DNA of 39,999 bases, taken from NCBI GenBank assembly GCA_025355725.1, contig JANXZC010000076.1, positions 1 through 39,999 on the forward strand, read 5' to 3'. A model generated the notes under the pieces. That model searched no databases and was not told the origin of the DNA. It saw only the letters and a list, made by a program, of their open reading frames with translations. Each line of letters begins with the position of its first letter. Position 1 is the first letter of the stretch. Origin of the DNA: Syntrophus sp. (in: bacteria) (lineage in GTDB: Bacteria > Desulfobacterota > Syntrophia > Syntrophales > UBA8958). Shown piece after piece: positions 1 to 8,238 of this stretch. A program made the translations under genes and the position numbers.

Positions 1-58
1 ATGTGGTATTTGCATTCGTATATCGAGTGTGATAACTTTTTAAATCGACTCTTCATTT

Positions 59-96
59 GTACCTCCCTCCAATGGTACCTTTCAGGAGGGGGGTAC
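59..96. repeat. Imperfect inverted repeat, 12-bp stem
   Basis: Positions 59-70 (GTACCTCCCTCC) pair with 85-96 (GGAGGGGGGTAC) through twelve pairs, one of them a G-T wobble. The 14-base loop itself contains GGTACC. No T-run follows on either strand, so it does not look like a simple terminator. It lies just upstream of another hairpin and a truncated gene, so it may be part of the end of a mobile or REP-like element; that role is inferred. Confidence 0.5.
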
Positions 97-132
97 ATTA
101 TAACAACTTAAACGGTTTAACCTGCTTATTGT

Positions 133-153
133 ACCACTACCGGAGGTAGTGGT
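133..153. repeat. Perfect 9-bp hairpin at the edge of a truncated gene (REP or IS200/IS605-like end?)
   Basis: ACCACTACC at 133-141 is perfectly complementary to GGTAGTGGT at 145-153, with a three-base GGA loop. Recognisable DUF262 coding homology begins only about 20 bases downstream, and in-frame stops lie just upstream at 109 and 118. A small perfect hairpin next to a gene break is typical of subterminal hairpins of Y1-transposase (IS200/IS605, RAYT/REP) elements. No transposase is visible in the window, so the assignment is an inference. Confidence 0.45.
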
Positions 154-171
154 TTATGCAGACTAATTAAG

Positions 172-864
172 AACACTACAATTCATGCGATTATTTTCGT
201 TCAGGATCGGCCAGTAGCGGGAAATACAAGTCTCTTTCAGGTATTTGAGAGAATTAACACATCGGGACGAACTCTTCTTCCTCAGGAGATCAGGAATTGC
301 GTATCTCAGGGCAAACTGAACAGCCTGCTCTTTGATTTGAACAAAATGCAATTATGGCGAGATATGTATGGGCTTCCGACAGAGGATGTCCGCATGCGTG
401 ATCTCGAGTTCATTCTACGTTTCTTTGCGTTGAGTTCAGACAGCATGCGGAACGAACAGAAGGAGGGTATTTCCCTTAAGCGGTTCCTGAATGTTTTCAT
501 GGAGTCACATCGGGATCCAACGGATGATGAGTTGACCGCTTATAGCTCACGATTTACAAATGCGATCACATTTCTTCACGCTGCTTTCGGTGGTACCGCA
601 TTTCACAACCTATCATCAACTCATCCCGATAGGCTTGTCACAAAGTTCAATCCGACGATATTTGATTCGATCATGATAGCAACAGATTTTGCACTATCAA
701 GCAATCATGCACAGCTGCCAGCAGATGTCGAGGAGGCTAGGCGACGCTTATTGATTGATGGAGCGTATCGGGCCGCCATTACCAAGGAGACTATGCGCGT
801 CGCATCGATTCGTACACGAATCGGCAAGGCGACCACAATGCTATTCGGTTTGGAATATGAATAA
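172..864 (+). pseudogene. DUF262 (GmrSD N-terminal-like) protein, 5'-truncated
   Basis: The reading frame is open from 121 to 864, and recognisable DUF262 sequence starts near 172. It includes the family motif FERINTSGRTLLPQEIRN (about residues 24-40 of the fragment) and a downstream helical region with RMRDLEFILRF. DUF262 proteins are ParB/Srx-fold nucleotide-binding modules found in GmrSD-type type IV restriction enzymes and in DUF262-HEPN pairs. The N-terminal part that carries the catalytic DGQQR-type motif is absent, and no start codon with a ribosome site fits, so the gene appears broken by rearrangement near 150-170. It overlaps the following HEPN gene by 8 bases, so the two were once co-translated. 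The fragment is unlikely to be active. Confidence 0.7.
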
Positions 865-1318
865 TGTCGAAGTCCAAAAACTCTTGGATGATTGTTCAAG
901 TGAGCTATCACATGTAAAGATTATTATTGATGGCCTCGGGGTCACAAGCAATATTGCGCCATACCTGACCAAGTACTCTTTAATCCGCGCATGTGGAACG
1001 ATTGAACAGGCTTTCAAATCAATAATATGCGACTTTTGTTCTCATCGTAGCAAGAAACAGATTAAACGTTTTCTTGAACAGCATGTGAGAGATTCATCAC
1101 TGAACCCCTCATACTCAAATATTTGCAAACTACTCAAAGAATTTGATGAGGACTGGTGGAAACAATTTAAGACATCAATTAATAACTCCCCCGATAAAAC
1201 ATCGTGGATGACTTCCCTTCAATCTCTTGTCGATGCACGTAATGATTTTGCACATGGTGGTAATCCATCCGCATCAATAGCCTTAAAAAAACGGCGCACT
1301 TTCAACCGTTTTCATTGA
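857..1318 (+). CDS. HEPN-domain protein (MAE_28990/MAE_18760-like), partner of DUF262
   Basis: A 153-residue protein whose ATG at 857 overlaps the end of the DUF262 fragment, indicating translational coupling. Near the C-terminus it has RNDFAHGG, the R-x4-H signature of HEPN ribonucleases, preceded by an amphipathic helical region typical of the fold. HEPN proteins encoded next to DUF262 genes are thought to act as RNases in antiviral or toxin systems. The protein ends abruptly after the motif, directly following a run of seven A residues (1275-1281). Removing one A would join a frame that continues about 60 residues to roughly 1470, so the C-terminus may be frameshifted. With its partner truncated, function is doubtful. 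Confidence 0.65.
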   Translation: MNNVEVQKLLDDCSSELSHVKIIIDGLGVTSNIAPYLTKYSLIRACGTIEQAFKSIICDFCSHRSKKQIKRFLEQHVRDSSLNPSYSNICKLLKEFDEDWWKQFKTSINNSPDKTSWMTSLQSLVDARNDFAHGGNPSASIALKKRRTFNRFH

Positions 1319-1423
1319 CCTGGTACTATCAGCTAATGTGAAGTGTATTTGGATGCTTGAAGCCTTCATTATCCTCAATGCGTTGATAACGGGAAGAAAG
1401 CTGAACCGTATTCTAGAGAGCTT

Positions 1424-1858
1424 TTACGGAAATTCAACCCATGGCCCGGGATTGACGTTATTTTCCCATGTCCAATAGTTGAACTGCCCCTGCGGAATTC
1501 TGAACACCACAATAGTAGGGCTGTCCGGTCTTCCGGTCCCGATCTCTTTCAGCCAGGGAAATGTCTCATATAGACGGCTACGTATTGCCATGTCTTCAAC
1601 AAACTCTATCGGCCCCGCGATTCTTAAGATAGAGTCGATATCTGGTGGCTTAGCAGGCTGTTGGAACGCTATTTCAACATTGGGGTTCTTTTCAAGCTGT
1701 GATACAAGGGATTTGATCCGGGATGTGTAGAAATAAATCCCTGTTTCATCAGCAAGCCAGGCAGTCATTGGACGGACATGTGGCTTATCCCCGATTGCTG
1801 TGGCAAGAAAGCCGTTGGGGTTTCTTTTCATGAAGTCGATAGATTCTTGAAATGTCAT
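1424..1858 (-). CDS. Pyridoxamine 5'-phosphate oxidase family (split-barrel flavin-binding) protein
   Basis: A 144-residue single-domain protein of the PNPOx-like split-barrel fold. It shows the usual N-terminal pattern for the family, with NPNGFLATAIGDKPHVRPM (about 13-31), then GIYFYTSRIKSLVSQLEKNP (about 40-59), which normally contacts FMN phosphate. Small members of this family bind FMN or F420 and reduce or sense small molecules; the substrate cannot be told from sequence. The start at 1858 is chosen because AAGGAG lies five bases upstream; an ATG ten codons earlier at 1888 has no such site. The gene is convergent with the HEPN gene. Confidence 0.75.
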   Translation of the reverse strand: MTFQESIDFMKRNPNGFLATAIGDKPHVRPMTAWLADETGIYFYTSRIKSLVSQLEKNPNVEIAFQQPAKPPDIDSILRIAGPIEFVEDMAIRSRLYETFPWLKEIGTGRPDSPTIVVFRIPQGQFNYWTWENNVNPGPWVEFP

Positions 1859-2100
1859 CTTGTCTCCTTGCTCATCTTTTGACTCCATGCTCTGGCGCTA
1901 CCTTATAAAGGGTATTCCTCAAACCCAGAGAGGAACATGATATGCAGATTTGAACTGCATGAAGGCAATGACGCGAACGATCCCGTTGTGCGGGGCACCG
2001 CAGTCCAGATAGCGATATTTACTATCCTGCTTGAGACTGCGTTCGGCGGGCGGGGAAAAGGACGCCCCCTTCCACGCCCACAGCCAAGCTTCTCTCTTGC

Positions 2101-2874
2101 CTATTTGGATAGATACTTTTGCCCCTCGCCACGAATGAAGTCAAAAAGCTTCAGAGCGTTGGGTGAGGGCGCGCCTTTGGTAATTGCCGTAATCGGCCTG
2201 CCTACCTCGGGGATCTCCGGGGCGGAAATCGTTGCATCTACGATAGAGACAGGCCCCAAACCGACGCCCCCAGGAATCGAGGCTATACGTTTTTTGATCT
2301 CCGCCGCAGTGGTCGCTTCCTGAACATTTTTGGTAAAGACCGCGCCGTCCATGATCTGTTTCATGAAAACCGCATTCGTCCCCGGAATCTTGCTTCCCCA
2401 GACTACCGTAATGGGTATGTCCTTGCCGCCCACATCTTTCCAGTTGACCGTTTTGCCTGTAAAGATATTCTTCAACTGATTCCGCGAGAGTTTCTTGACC
2501 GTATTTTCTTTGTTTACGATGATCTTTACTGTGTCTTTGCCGATCACTCGGTATTTGTAGACGTTCTTGTCGGGAACCTTATATCCTTCCTTTTCCATCA
2601 TCTCCATCCAGTCTAGAAATGTTACCCCTCCGACGGCTACCTCCAAGAGGCCCTTGTCCAGTTCTTTTAGTGCCTCTACCGGTCCGTTTGAAATGAGGAC
2701 CAGCTTTATCCCGCTGGTTTTCTCGAAGGGTACCTTAATCTTGTTGAAAATGTCTTCCGTTCCAGCGGCGCCAGCTCCCACCTTGATTTCCTGTGCCATG
2801 GCCAATGAGGGCAGGGTTACGGCCATCAGGACTGCCATAGCAATCGTCCATAGATTGACGCTTCTAATTTTCAT
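2101..2874 (-). CDS. Exported PstS-like phosphate/anion-binding protein
   Basis: A 257-residue secreted protein with a Sec signal peptide ending around SLAMA|QEIK (about residue 27). The mature part resembles the short PBP-like domain of phosphate ABC transporters: GAGAAGTEDIFNKI near the start, NQLKNIFTGKTVNWKDVGG (about 127-145), and a PGTNAVFMKQIM ligand-loop region. No pst permease or ATPase genes are next to it, so it may be an orphan binding protein or part of a sensory system. ATG at 2874 is preferred over GTG at 2886 because the GTG sits inside the AAGGTGG ribosome site. Phosphate specificity is only inferred. Confidence 0.75.
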   Translation of the reverse strand: MKIRSVNLWTIAMAVLMAVTLPSLAMAQEIKVGAGAAGTEDIFNKIKVPFEKTSGIKLVLISNGPVEALKELDKGLLEVAVGGVTFLDWMEMMEKEGYKVPDKNVYKYRVIGKDTVKIIVNKENTVKKLSRNQLKNIFTGKTVNWKDVGGKDIPITVVWGSKIPGTNAVFMKQIMDGAVFTKNVQEATTAAEIKKRIASIPGGVGLGPVSIVDATISAPEIPEVGRPITAITKGAPSPNALKLFDFIRGEGQKYLSK

Positions 2875-3364
2875 TGTCTTTTCCACCTTAAATTTTATGT
2901 GATGCTGAGACTTCTCAGTTAATTATTAGCGAGTCGAGTAGAGCGGTTTCTCCTAACACGTCAGGTTGAGGTTTGTTTTCTCTGTTTACCTTCTGGTTTC
3001 ACAGAGGCTCCAGATTATTATAAGCATTTCCATGTATACTTTCGAATGGTTCTCAAAATCCGTCGACCGTTGTTTTAAGAGCGGAGGAAGTTACCACCTC
3101 CTGCCAAAATAATCACGCTCAAAAAATCGGACTTTTCTTTCCGAATTCAATGCACTGGCACGACCAGCCTCGGTGAAGACTTGATTTGAAGGAATTGACT
3201 GCCATTCATAAAATAATGACGTGCATCGGATGGACCTTGTGTATATCTACAATTCAGCGAATAATAATACAGCGAGAACCAACAATAACAAATTGTGGAA
3301 CAGGTAAAATAAGCCCAATAGATTATTTGTAAACCTTCTAATATAGCATTTACATTGATTTGTT
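2875..3364. other. 490-bp intergenic region without a gene; possible minus-strand promoter
   Basis: No open frame with coding character was seen on either strand, and the stretch is AT-richer than its neighbours. On the minus strand a TATAAT box (3022-3017) lies 18 bases after TTCGAA, a weak -35 match, and could drive the binding-protein gene. A short palindrome, CTGAGA-CT-TCTCAG (2905-2918), sits about 30 bases before that gene's start and could be an operator. Nothing else could be identified. Confidence 0.3.
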
Positions 3365-5647
3365 TTAATCTGCATTCCCCGTTAAGTTGAATGAAGCCCA
3401 GTAATAGGGATGGGGGTATTGCTTTTTTATTTCCAATTGCGCTGTTCGTAATGATTCCCGCTTGTCGCTCCTATCCAACTCCCTATAAAAACGGACCATC
3501 AGTTGAGATGTAGCCAAATCGTCAACTTTCCATAGACTCGCCACAATTGAGCTACTTCCAGTATAGAGAAAACCTCTAGTCAATCCTATAATATCATCAC
3601 CGTTGACAATTTTGCCTAATCCTGTCTCACAAGCACTTAAAGTCACCAAATCGGCATTAAGTTTCATGGAATAGAGTTTATCAACGGTCAACCTTCCATC
3701 GTTTTCTGCATCCACGGCCAAAAGTAAGGCAGAATTCAACGGTTTGTCTGCATCAAATTCTCCGTGCGTTGCAAAATGGATGTATCGAAAACCCTCACCA
3801 TACTTGTTTAATGCCGCTTCAGTCGCCTCTTTTCTGAGAAACACTTTAGAATGTGGTCGTGTCTGGGAGACGGCAATCGCTTCATTTTGCGCATAGACAA
3901 GATCTAACTTGGGTTCTCCTAAATCTGGATTTCCAAAAGCCAATATATCGCCTGGTTTTGAAGGTTTCTTTCCTTGCAGGTAATTTAACACACTGGCACT
4001 GGGAAGCATACGGATGCTGTAACGTTCAATTACATAGTCCTTGTTGTCACGTAAAGCGTAAAATGGAATGTAGTGCAGTGCCCCGTGAGCAACTATGATC
4101 ACTTTAGTGGTTTTAAATGAACTCTCTATAGGTTTGATTAGCTTTTCGTGTAATCTTTTTGCAATCTCTTCATGTTGGATACCGGAGGCATTTCCCAGAG
4201 ACTTTCTAAATGCCCTTATGTCCTCCATGAGCGTGCCGATTTCGAATTGGATCGCTGATAAATCCTGTGACGTTAAAATAAACATGTATATATTTTTTTC
4301 GTTATAATAGTATTCTATTAATGTTTCATCTACAGGAATGAACTTTTGAATTTCTTCAACGGACATGGATGTAACACTTACAAGCGAGGCAATTTCACCT
4401 GTTTGCCTTTTCAATTGTTCCTTAGTCTTGATGATTAATCCTCTAGTGTTACTCCTTTGAGAAATACTCTCACCAATAAGAGATTCTTGTTCCTCAATCT
4501 CCTGCTTGGCAAGAAGTTCTCTTACTTGACGTTCATTTCCGGACCGGATGGCAAAATTAGTTTTGATTGCAAGCATATCCACTAACGATCGAGCCTTACT
4601 ACGTTCCACATACTCAAGTGCTTGCTTATATTGTCTCTGAGCGAACAATGCCCCGATCAGCGTTTTATATGCAGTTTGTTTGTCCCCAAAGAATCCGATC
4701 TTGGCGCTTTCTGTGGCGATGGTGGACCTCTGTAACTCGATTTCATCCACTGCCTTGCTTAGCAACTCGATACCTTCGGAATGTCTCGCCTGCGCCAGTC
4801 GAATCGACCCAAGATCAGAAAGGGAATAGTAATAGATGTCAGAGCTTTCGGAGATGTTGGGGGTATTAAGTAAAAGTGTATACAATTCGTCGGCGGCATG
4901 GATATTGCCGGATTCATAATAAGATTTTGCTTTTATGAAACTCATGTTGAGCTTGCTGTATGAGAAGCGGTGACCCGGCATGTTGGCCCACCATTTTCCA
5001 TCAAAAATTCCTTCATTAAGTTTGCAGAGGGATAAGACTTCGTCATAATTTTTCAGGGCGAAAGCAATTCGGATTTTCTGAAGTTGACGATATGGTTCAA
5101 AGACGTAGCCGCGCATAATAGACATGGAATACTGATCTAACTTGTTGATCATCTCTCTTGCTTTATCACGATTGCCGGAGACTGCATAGGCAAGGCCCAG
5201 GTCGCCGAGAATATCTATGCCAAGACCATCCATCCCAGTGAACAGGGAAAAGCCGCCCTGTGCTGCCAAGTCATATGCCTTTTCTCCATATTCTACTGCC
5301 TTTGCGAAATCACCGGTGTCGAGATATGTTTGAAGTTTTATCAGATATGCCCGCACTTTGAGTATACTCGGTGTAAAAATTTGACCGAGAGCATTAACCG
5401 AGCTTTTATCCCTGCTCTCAAGTTCATCGGCGCACTGTAAAGATTTCTGATATTTTCTCATGGCCAGGAAAGAAGGGCATAAATAGTGTAAATCGATGCT
5501 GTTTAATGCATGGAATCCCTCTTTACTGTCAAACTCCCTGATCATGGCGGCATGGTCGCCCGTGGCATAGTAATGTTGGGATTTGCTCATACACCCCACA
5601 AGGGTAAAAGAAGTGATCAAAATGAATATCAGCATCTTCGGTGGCAT
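3365..5647 (-). CDS. TPR-CHAT lipoprotein (caspase-like peptidase family)
   Basis: About 760 residues. The N-terminus is a hydrophobic signal ending in the lipobox LVGC, so the protein is probably lipid-anchored outside the cytoplasmic membrane. A long helical middle carries tetratricopeptide-like repeats (about 30-330), then a charged linker. The C-terminal third is a CHAT domain with both parts of the caspase-type dyad: HFATHGEFD (His) and LSACETGLG (Cys), followed by GFLYTGSSSIVASLWKVDD. CHAT proteases cleave partner proteins, in some cases after activation through their repeats. The start is uncertain: ATG 5647 fits the signal peptide, while a GTG at 5704 would add 19 residues and overlap the nitroreductase stop codon. 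The substrate is unknown. Confidence 0.85.
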   Translation of the reverse strand: MPPKMLIFILITSFTLVGCMSKSQHYYATGDHAAMIREFDSKEGFHALNSIDLHYLCPSFLAMRKYQKSLQCADELESRDKSSVNALGQIFTPSILKVRAYLIKLQTYLDTGDFAKAVEYGEKAYDLAAQGGFSLFTGMDGLGIDILGDLGLAYAVSGNRDKAREMINKLDQYSMSIMRGYVFEPYRQLQKIRIAFALKNYDEVLSLCKLNEGIFDGKWWANMPGHRFSYSKLNMSFIKAKSYYESGNIHAADELYTLLLNTPNISESSDIYYYSLSDLGSIRLAQARHSEGIELLSKAVDEIELQRSTIATESAKIGFFGDKQTAYKTLIGALFAQRQYKQALEYVERSKARSLVDMLAIKTNFAIRSGNERQVRELLAKQEIEEQESLIGESISQRSNTRGLIIKTKEQLKRQTGEIASLVSVTSMSVEEIQKFIPVDETLIEYYYNEKNIYMFILTSQDLSAIQFEIGTLMEDIRAFRKSLGNASGIQHEEIAKRLHEKLIKPIESSFKTTKVIIVAHGALHYIPFYALRDNKDYVIERYSIRMLPSASVLNYLQGKKPSKPGDILAFGNPDLGEPKLDLVYAQNEAIAVSQTRPHSKVFLRKEATEAALNKYGEGFRYIHFATHGEFDADKPLNSALLLAVDAENDGRLTVDKLYSMKLNADLVTLSACETGLGKIVNGDDIIGLTRGFLYTGSSSIVASLWKVDDLATSQLMVRFYRELDRSDKRESLRTAQLEIKKQYPHPYYWASFNLTGNAD

Positions 5648-5694
5648 AGAGATTTTTTCTAAAATCGATTCTTTGCTCCTCGCGTCCAATGTCC

Positions 5695-6519
5695 TTATTT
5701 CCACATGATCTTCGCTTCATTACGTAGCGGTATCCGATGATATTTATATTTCGGATGTCCCAGCATCATTGCACCAAAGGCACTGTTTCCTTCCGGAAAG
5801 CCCAGAGCTTGTTTTAAAGGTGGCCAATTTGCCGCTGCCCGGTTGAAATATCCTGCCCAACATGCCCCCAGATGCATGGATGAGGCAGCCAGTTCCAGAT
5901 ATGTCATGGCAATTGTGCAAGTGTTTTGTATCATCATATTCTGTTCGGGACCATGAGCAATGATTATATGTGGGGCATTACGACATACACGGTCGTTTCC
6001 ATCCTCCCAAGCTTTGACAAGCAAGTCCATACGAAAACCGGCAGCCATTTCCGGGTATTCCTTGATCATGAATCTCAACCAGTCAATAACCATGGAGGCA
6101 TAATTTTGAACATCTTTTTTATCATAGATGACCAGCCATTCCACCAACTGATTATTATGCCCGGAAGGGGCATAGCGGGCTATATCGATGATCTTTGCGA
6201 TTGTCTTCCTGTTTACGGGTTTATCCCTGTAAACGCGGATGGATCTCCTGCTTTGGAGAAAATATTTTGCCTGTTCGGTGCTTGGGCGCAGATCATCGTC
6301 ATGAGGAAGACAATCTTTCGGGCTCATGCTGCGGAGAGACAGGGCGCCATGAGGACAAACAGCAACGCAGTGACCACAGCGAATGCACAACTCTTCCGCT
6401 TTTTCCCTCTCGGTAGGGAGATTGTTCTTGTCAGGCTGATTTATTAAACTCAAGGGACACTCGGCAGCACATATTCCATCATGCCTGCATTTCGTTTCGT
6501 CTATGGCTATCAAATTCAT
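5695..6519 (-). CDS. Ferredoxin-nitroreductase fusion protein
   Basis: A 274-residue protein with an N-terminal two-cluster ferredoxin domain and a C-terminal FMN nitroreductase domain. The first cluster motif is KCRHDGICAAECP and the second the classical CIRCGHCVAVCP (about residues 10-60). The nitroreductase part begins with RRSIRVYRDKPV and has IARYAPSGHNNQ for FMN binding. Such proteins pass electrons from a ferredoxin-type donor to an unknown small acceptor in anaerobes. ATG 6519 is chosen because GGGGG lies eight bases upstream; an ATG five codons earlier (6534) is possible. The gene runs directly into the CHAT lipoprotein gene, suggesting co-transcription. Confidence 0.85.
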   Translation of the reverse strand: MNLIAIDETKCRHDGICAAECPLSLINQPDKNNLPTEREKAEELCIRCGHCVAVCPHGALSLRSMSPKDCLPHDDDLRPSTEQAKYFLQSRRSIRVYRDKPVNRKTIAKIIDIARYAPSGHNNQLVEWLVIYDKKDVQNYASMVIDWLRFMIKEYPEMAAGFRMDLLVKAWEDGNDRVCRNAPHIIIAHGPEQNMMIQNTCTIAMTYLELAASSMHLGACWAGYFNRAAANWPPLKQALGFPEGNSAFGAMMLGHPKYKYHRIPLRNEAKIMWK

Positions 6520-6540
6520 ATGCACAACCCCCATGATCAA

Positions 6541-6746
6541 TTCAATTTGAATGTTTCAACATCGTGCCAGTCGTTATAAATAGCCATGTTCTTTAGAAAA
6601 ATCAATCTCCAAAATATGCATGTTTCGATCGGAATTTAATAAAGCCAACCCATTTTTTTTGCCTGCACGGTTCTCATAATGATGTCCTCCCCGTTTAAAG
6701 AAAAATATCATAGTGGTGCCAAAATGGTAACAATAACTTGCACTGT
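6541..6746 (-). other. Intergenic region with a strong ribosome site but only a 13-codon frame
   Basis: On the minus strand GGGGAGG is followed eight bases later by an ATG near 6680 that opens a frame of only 13 codons (MRTVQAKKMGWLY) containing a run of eight A residues. A second short frame, MHILEIDFSKEHGYL, follows out of phase. This may be a leader peptide, a frameshifted gene remnant or chance. No function is claimed. Confidence 0.25.
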
Positions 6747-8114
6747 TTATAAGCGCCCCGTCAGCGCCGCTTCGGCCCGGCGGACAGCAAGATGCACCGG
6801 GTCCCACACGCTGGAGTAAGGAGGGGCATAACTGAGGTCGAGATTGATCATTTCCGCGACACCAAATCCGGCGTGCAGCGCCGTTGCGAAAACATCGATC
6901 CGCTTGGCCGCCCCCTCAACGCCGACGATCTGGGCACCCAGGAGCCTTCCGCTTCCCTTTTCGGCAAGTGCCTTCACCGTTATCTTCCCCGCATGGGGAT
7001 AATAGCTGGCCCGCGTCACAGTTTCGATCCTTCCCGTCACATATTCCAGGCCGAGGGCCTTGATCTCTTTCTCCTGGAGGCCCGTCCTGGCCACTTCCAT
7101 ATCACATATCTTGCTCACAGCCGTTCCTACGACACCCGGGAAAGTGGCATATCGCCCTCCCAGATTGATCCCGGCCACTCTACCCTGCTTGTTGGCAATA
7201 GTGCCGAGGGCAATATAAAAAGGACGTCGGCTAACGAGGTGGAATGATTCCGCGCAATCGCCTGCCGCCCAGACACCGGGGATGTCTGTCTGCATCCGGT
7301 CATTGGTTTTTATGGCCTTTCGCACACCGAGGGAAATTCCCGCCCCTTCGGCGAGTTCCGTGTTGGGACGGACTCCCAGCCCTAAAATAACGATATCGGC
7401 GGGAATTGTCCGGTGATCCGTAACGACGGCCTGAACACGACCACTTGCGACTTCGATGGCCTGAAAGGTTTCTTCCCTGAAGAGCTTTACACCCACCCGC
7501 ATGAGGGCATCGGAAACAAGGGCGCCCATATCGGGATCAAGCGTGTTCATGACCTGGCTGGCCTGCTCCACTAAAGAGACATCGAGGCCTCTCATGATAA
7601 GTGCCTCCGCCATTTCGAGCCCAATATATCCTCCTCCGATAACAACGGCTTTTTTCGGTTTCTCCCTGTCGATGACATCCCTCACCCGTATACCGCTCTG
7701 GAGAGAATGCAGTCCGTATATGCCCCGGGCATCGGATCCGGGTACCTCAGGGCAGAAAGGAACAGCACCTGTGGCGACCAGCAGATGATCAAAGGCCTCC
7801 CACCGTGCCGTCTTTTTACCGATGTTGCGAACGCGGAGACGGCGTCTTTTCAGATCAATCTCGGTGACTTCATGGAGGATACGGGCATCAATACCGTATT
7901 CGTCCCGAAATTCCTCCGGTGTGACGGCCACCAGCTTCCGGATATCGTCGACAACCTTGCCGACGTAGTAAGGAATGCTTCAGGCAGAGTAGGATGTGTG
8001 TGGTCCCTTCTCGAAGACAATGACGTCCAGTTCAGGTTTAATCCGTTTTGCCTGGGCGGCGGCACTCATTCCTGCCGCATCTCCGCCGATGATCACAAGC
8101 CGTTCCTTCTGCAT
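6747..8114 (-). CDS. CoA-disulfide reductase/NADH oxidase-like flavoprotein, probable selenoprotein (Sec45)
   Basis: Translated through an in-frame TGA (7982-7980), this is a 455-residue FAD- and NAD(P)H-dependent disulfide oxidoreductase. Residues 7-16 (VIIGGDAAGM) are the FAD-binding motif. Codon 45, the TGA, sits in SYSA-U-SIPYYVG, exactly where the family has its redox Cys before xIPYY. NAD(P)H binding is VVIGGGYIGLEMAE, the second FAD motif is GVWAAGDCAE, and the C-terminal YAPPYSSVWDPV matches the dimer-interface region of CoA-disulfide reductases. The ATG at 8114 has AGGGG nine bases upstream, and both reading frame and homology are continuous across the TGA. A conventional call would begin at GTG 7931 and lose the FAD motif and the redox centre. 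Sec insertion is inferred; a TGC/TGT-to-TGA mutation or sequence error is the alternative. The likely role is reduction of CoA disulfide, persulfide or another disulfide. Confidence 0.85.
7946..7982 (-). promoter_or_regulatory. Sec codon (TGA) and SECIS-like hairpin
   Basis: On the minus strand the TGA at 7982-7980 is followed after 14 bases by CGUCGGCA-AGGU-UGUCGACG (7965-7946). This is an eight-pair stem with one G-U wobble and a four-base loop containing GG. Bacterial SECIS elements lie within the coding region directly after UGA and present one or two G residues in a small apical loop roughly 16-37 bases downstream, where SelB binds. Here the loop is at +23 to +26. The fit is by eye; covariance or SECIS-search scoring was not run. 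Confidence 0.65.
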
Positions 8115-8238
8115 TTTTTCTTGCCCCTCCCCATTAGTAGTGACTACCCTTTTCTTATTGTTTGCCTAAGAACTTTTTGTCCTCCTGGCTGAATTTTCTC
8201 TAATATTGAAGTAATAAAACGGCTAATCGAAGTCAATA

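Noticed and set aside
6747-7931. Start of the flavoprotein at GTG 7931
   Set aside because: This start would delete the FAD-binding motif and redox centre. Family homology continues upstream through the TGA to ATG 8114.
7980-7982. TGA as a simple nonsense mutation or sequencing error
   Set aside because: Not excluded, but less likely: the TGA is exactly at the catalytic Cys codon, is followed by a SECIS-like hairpin, and the rest of the gene shows no decay.
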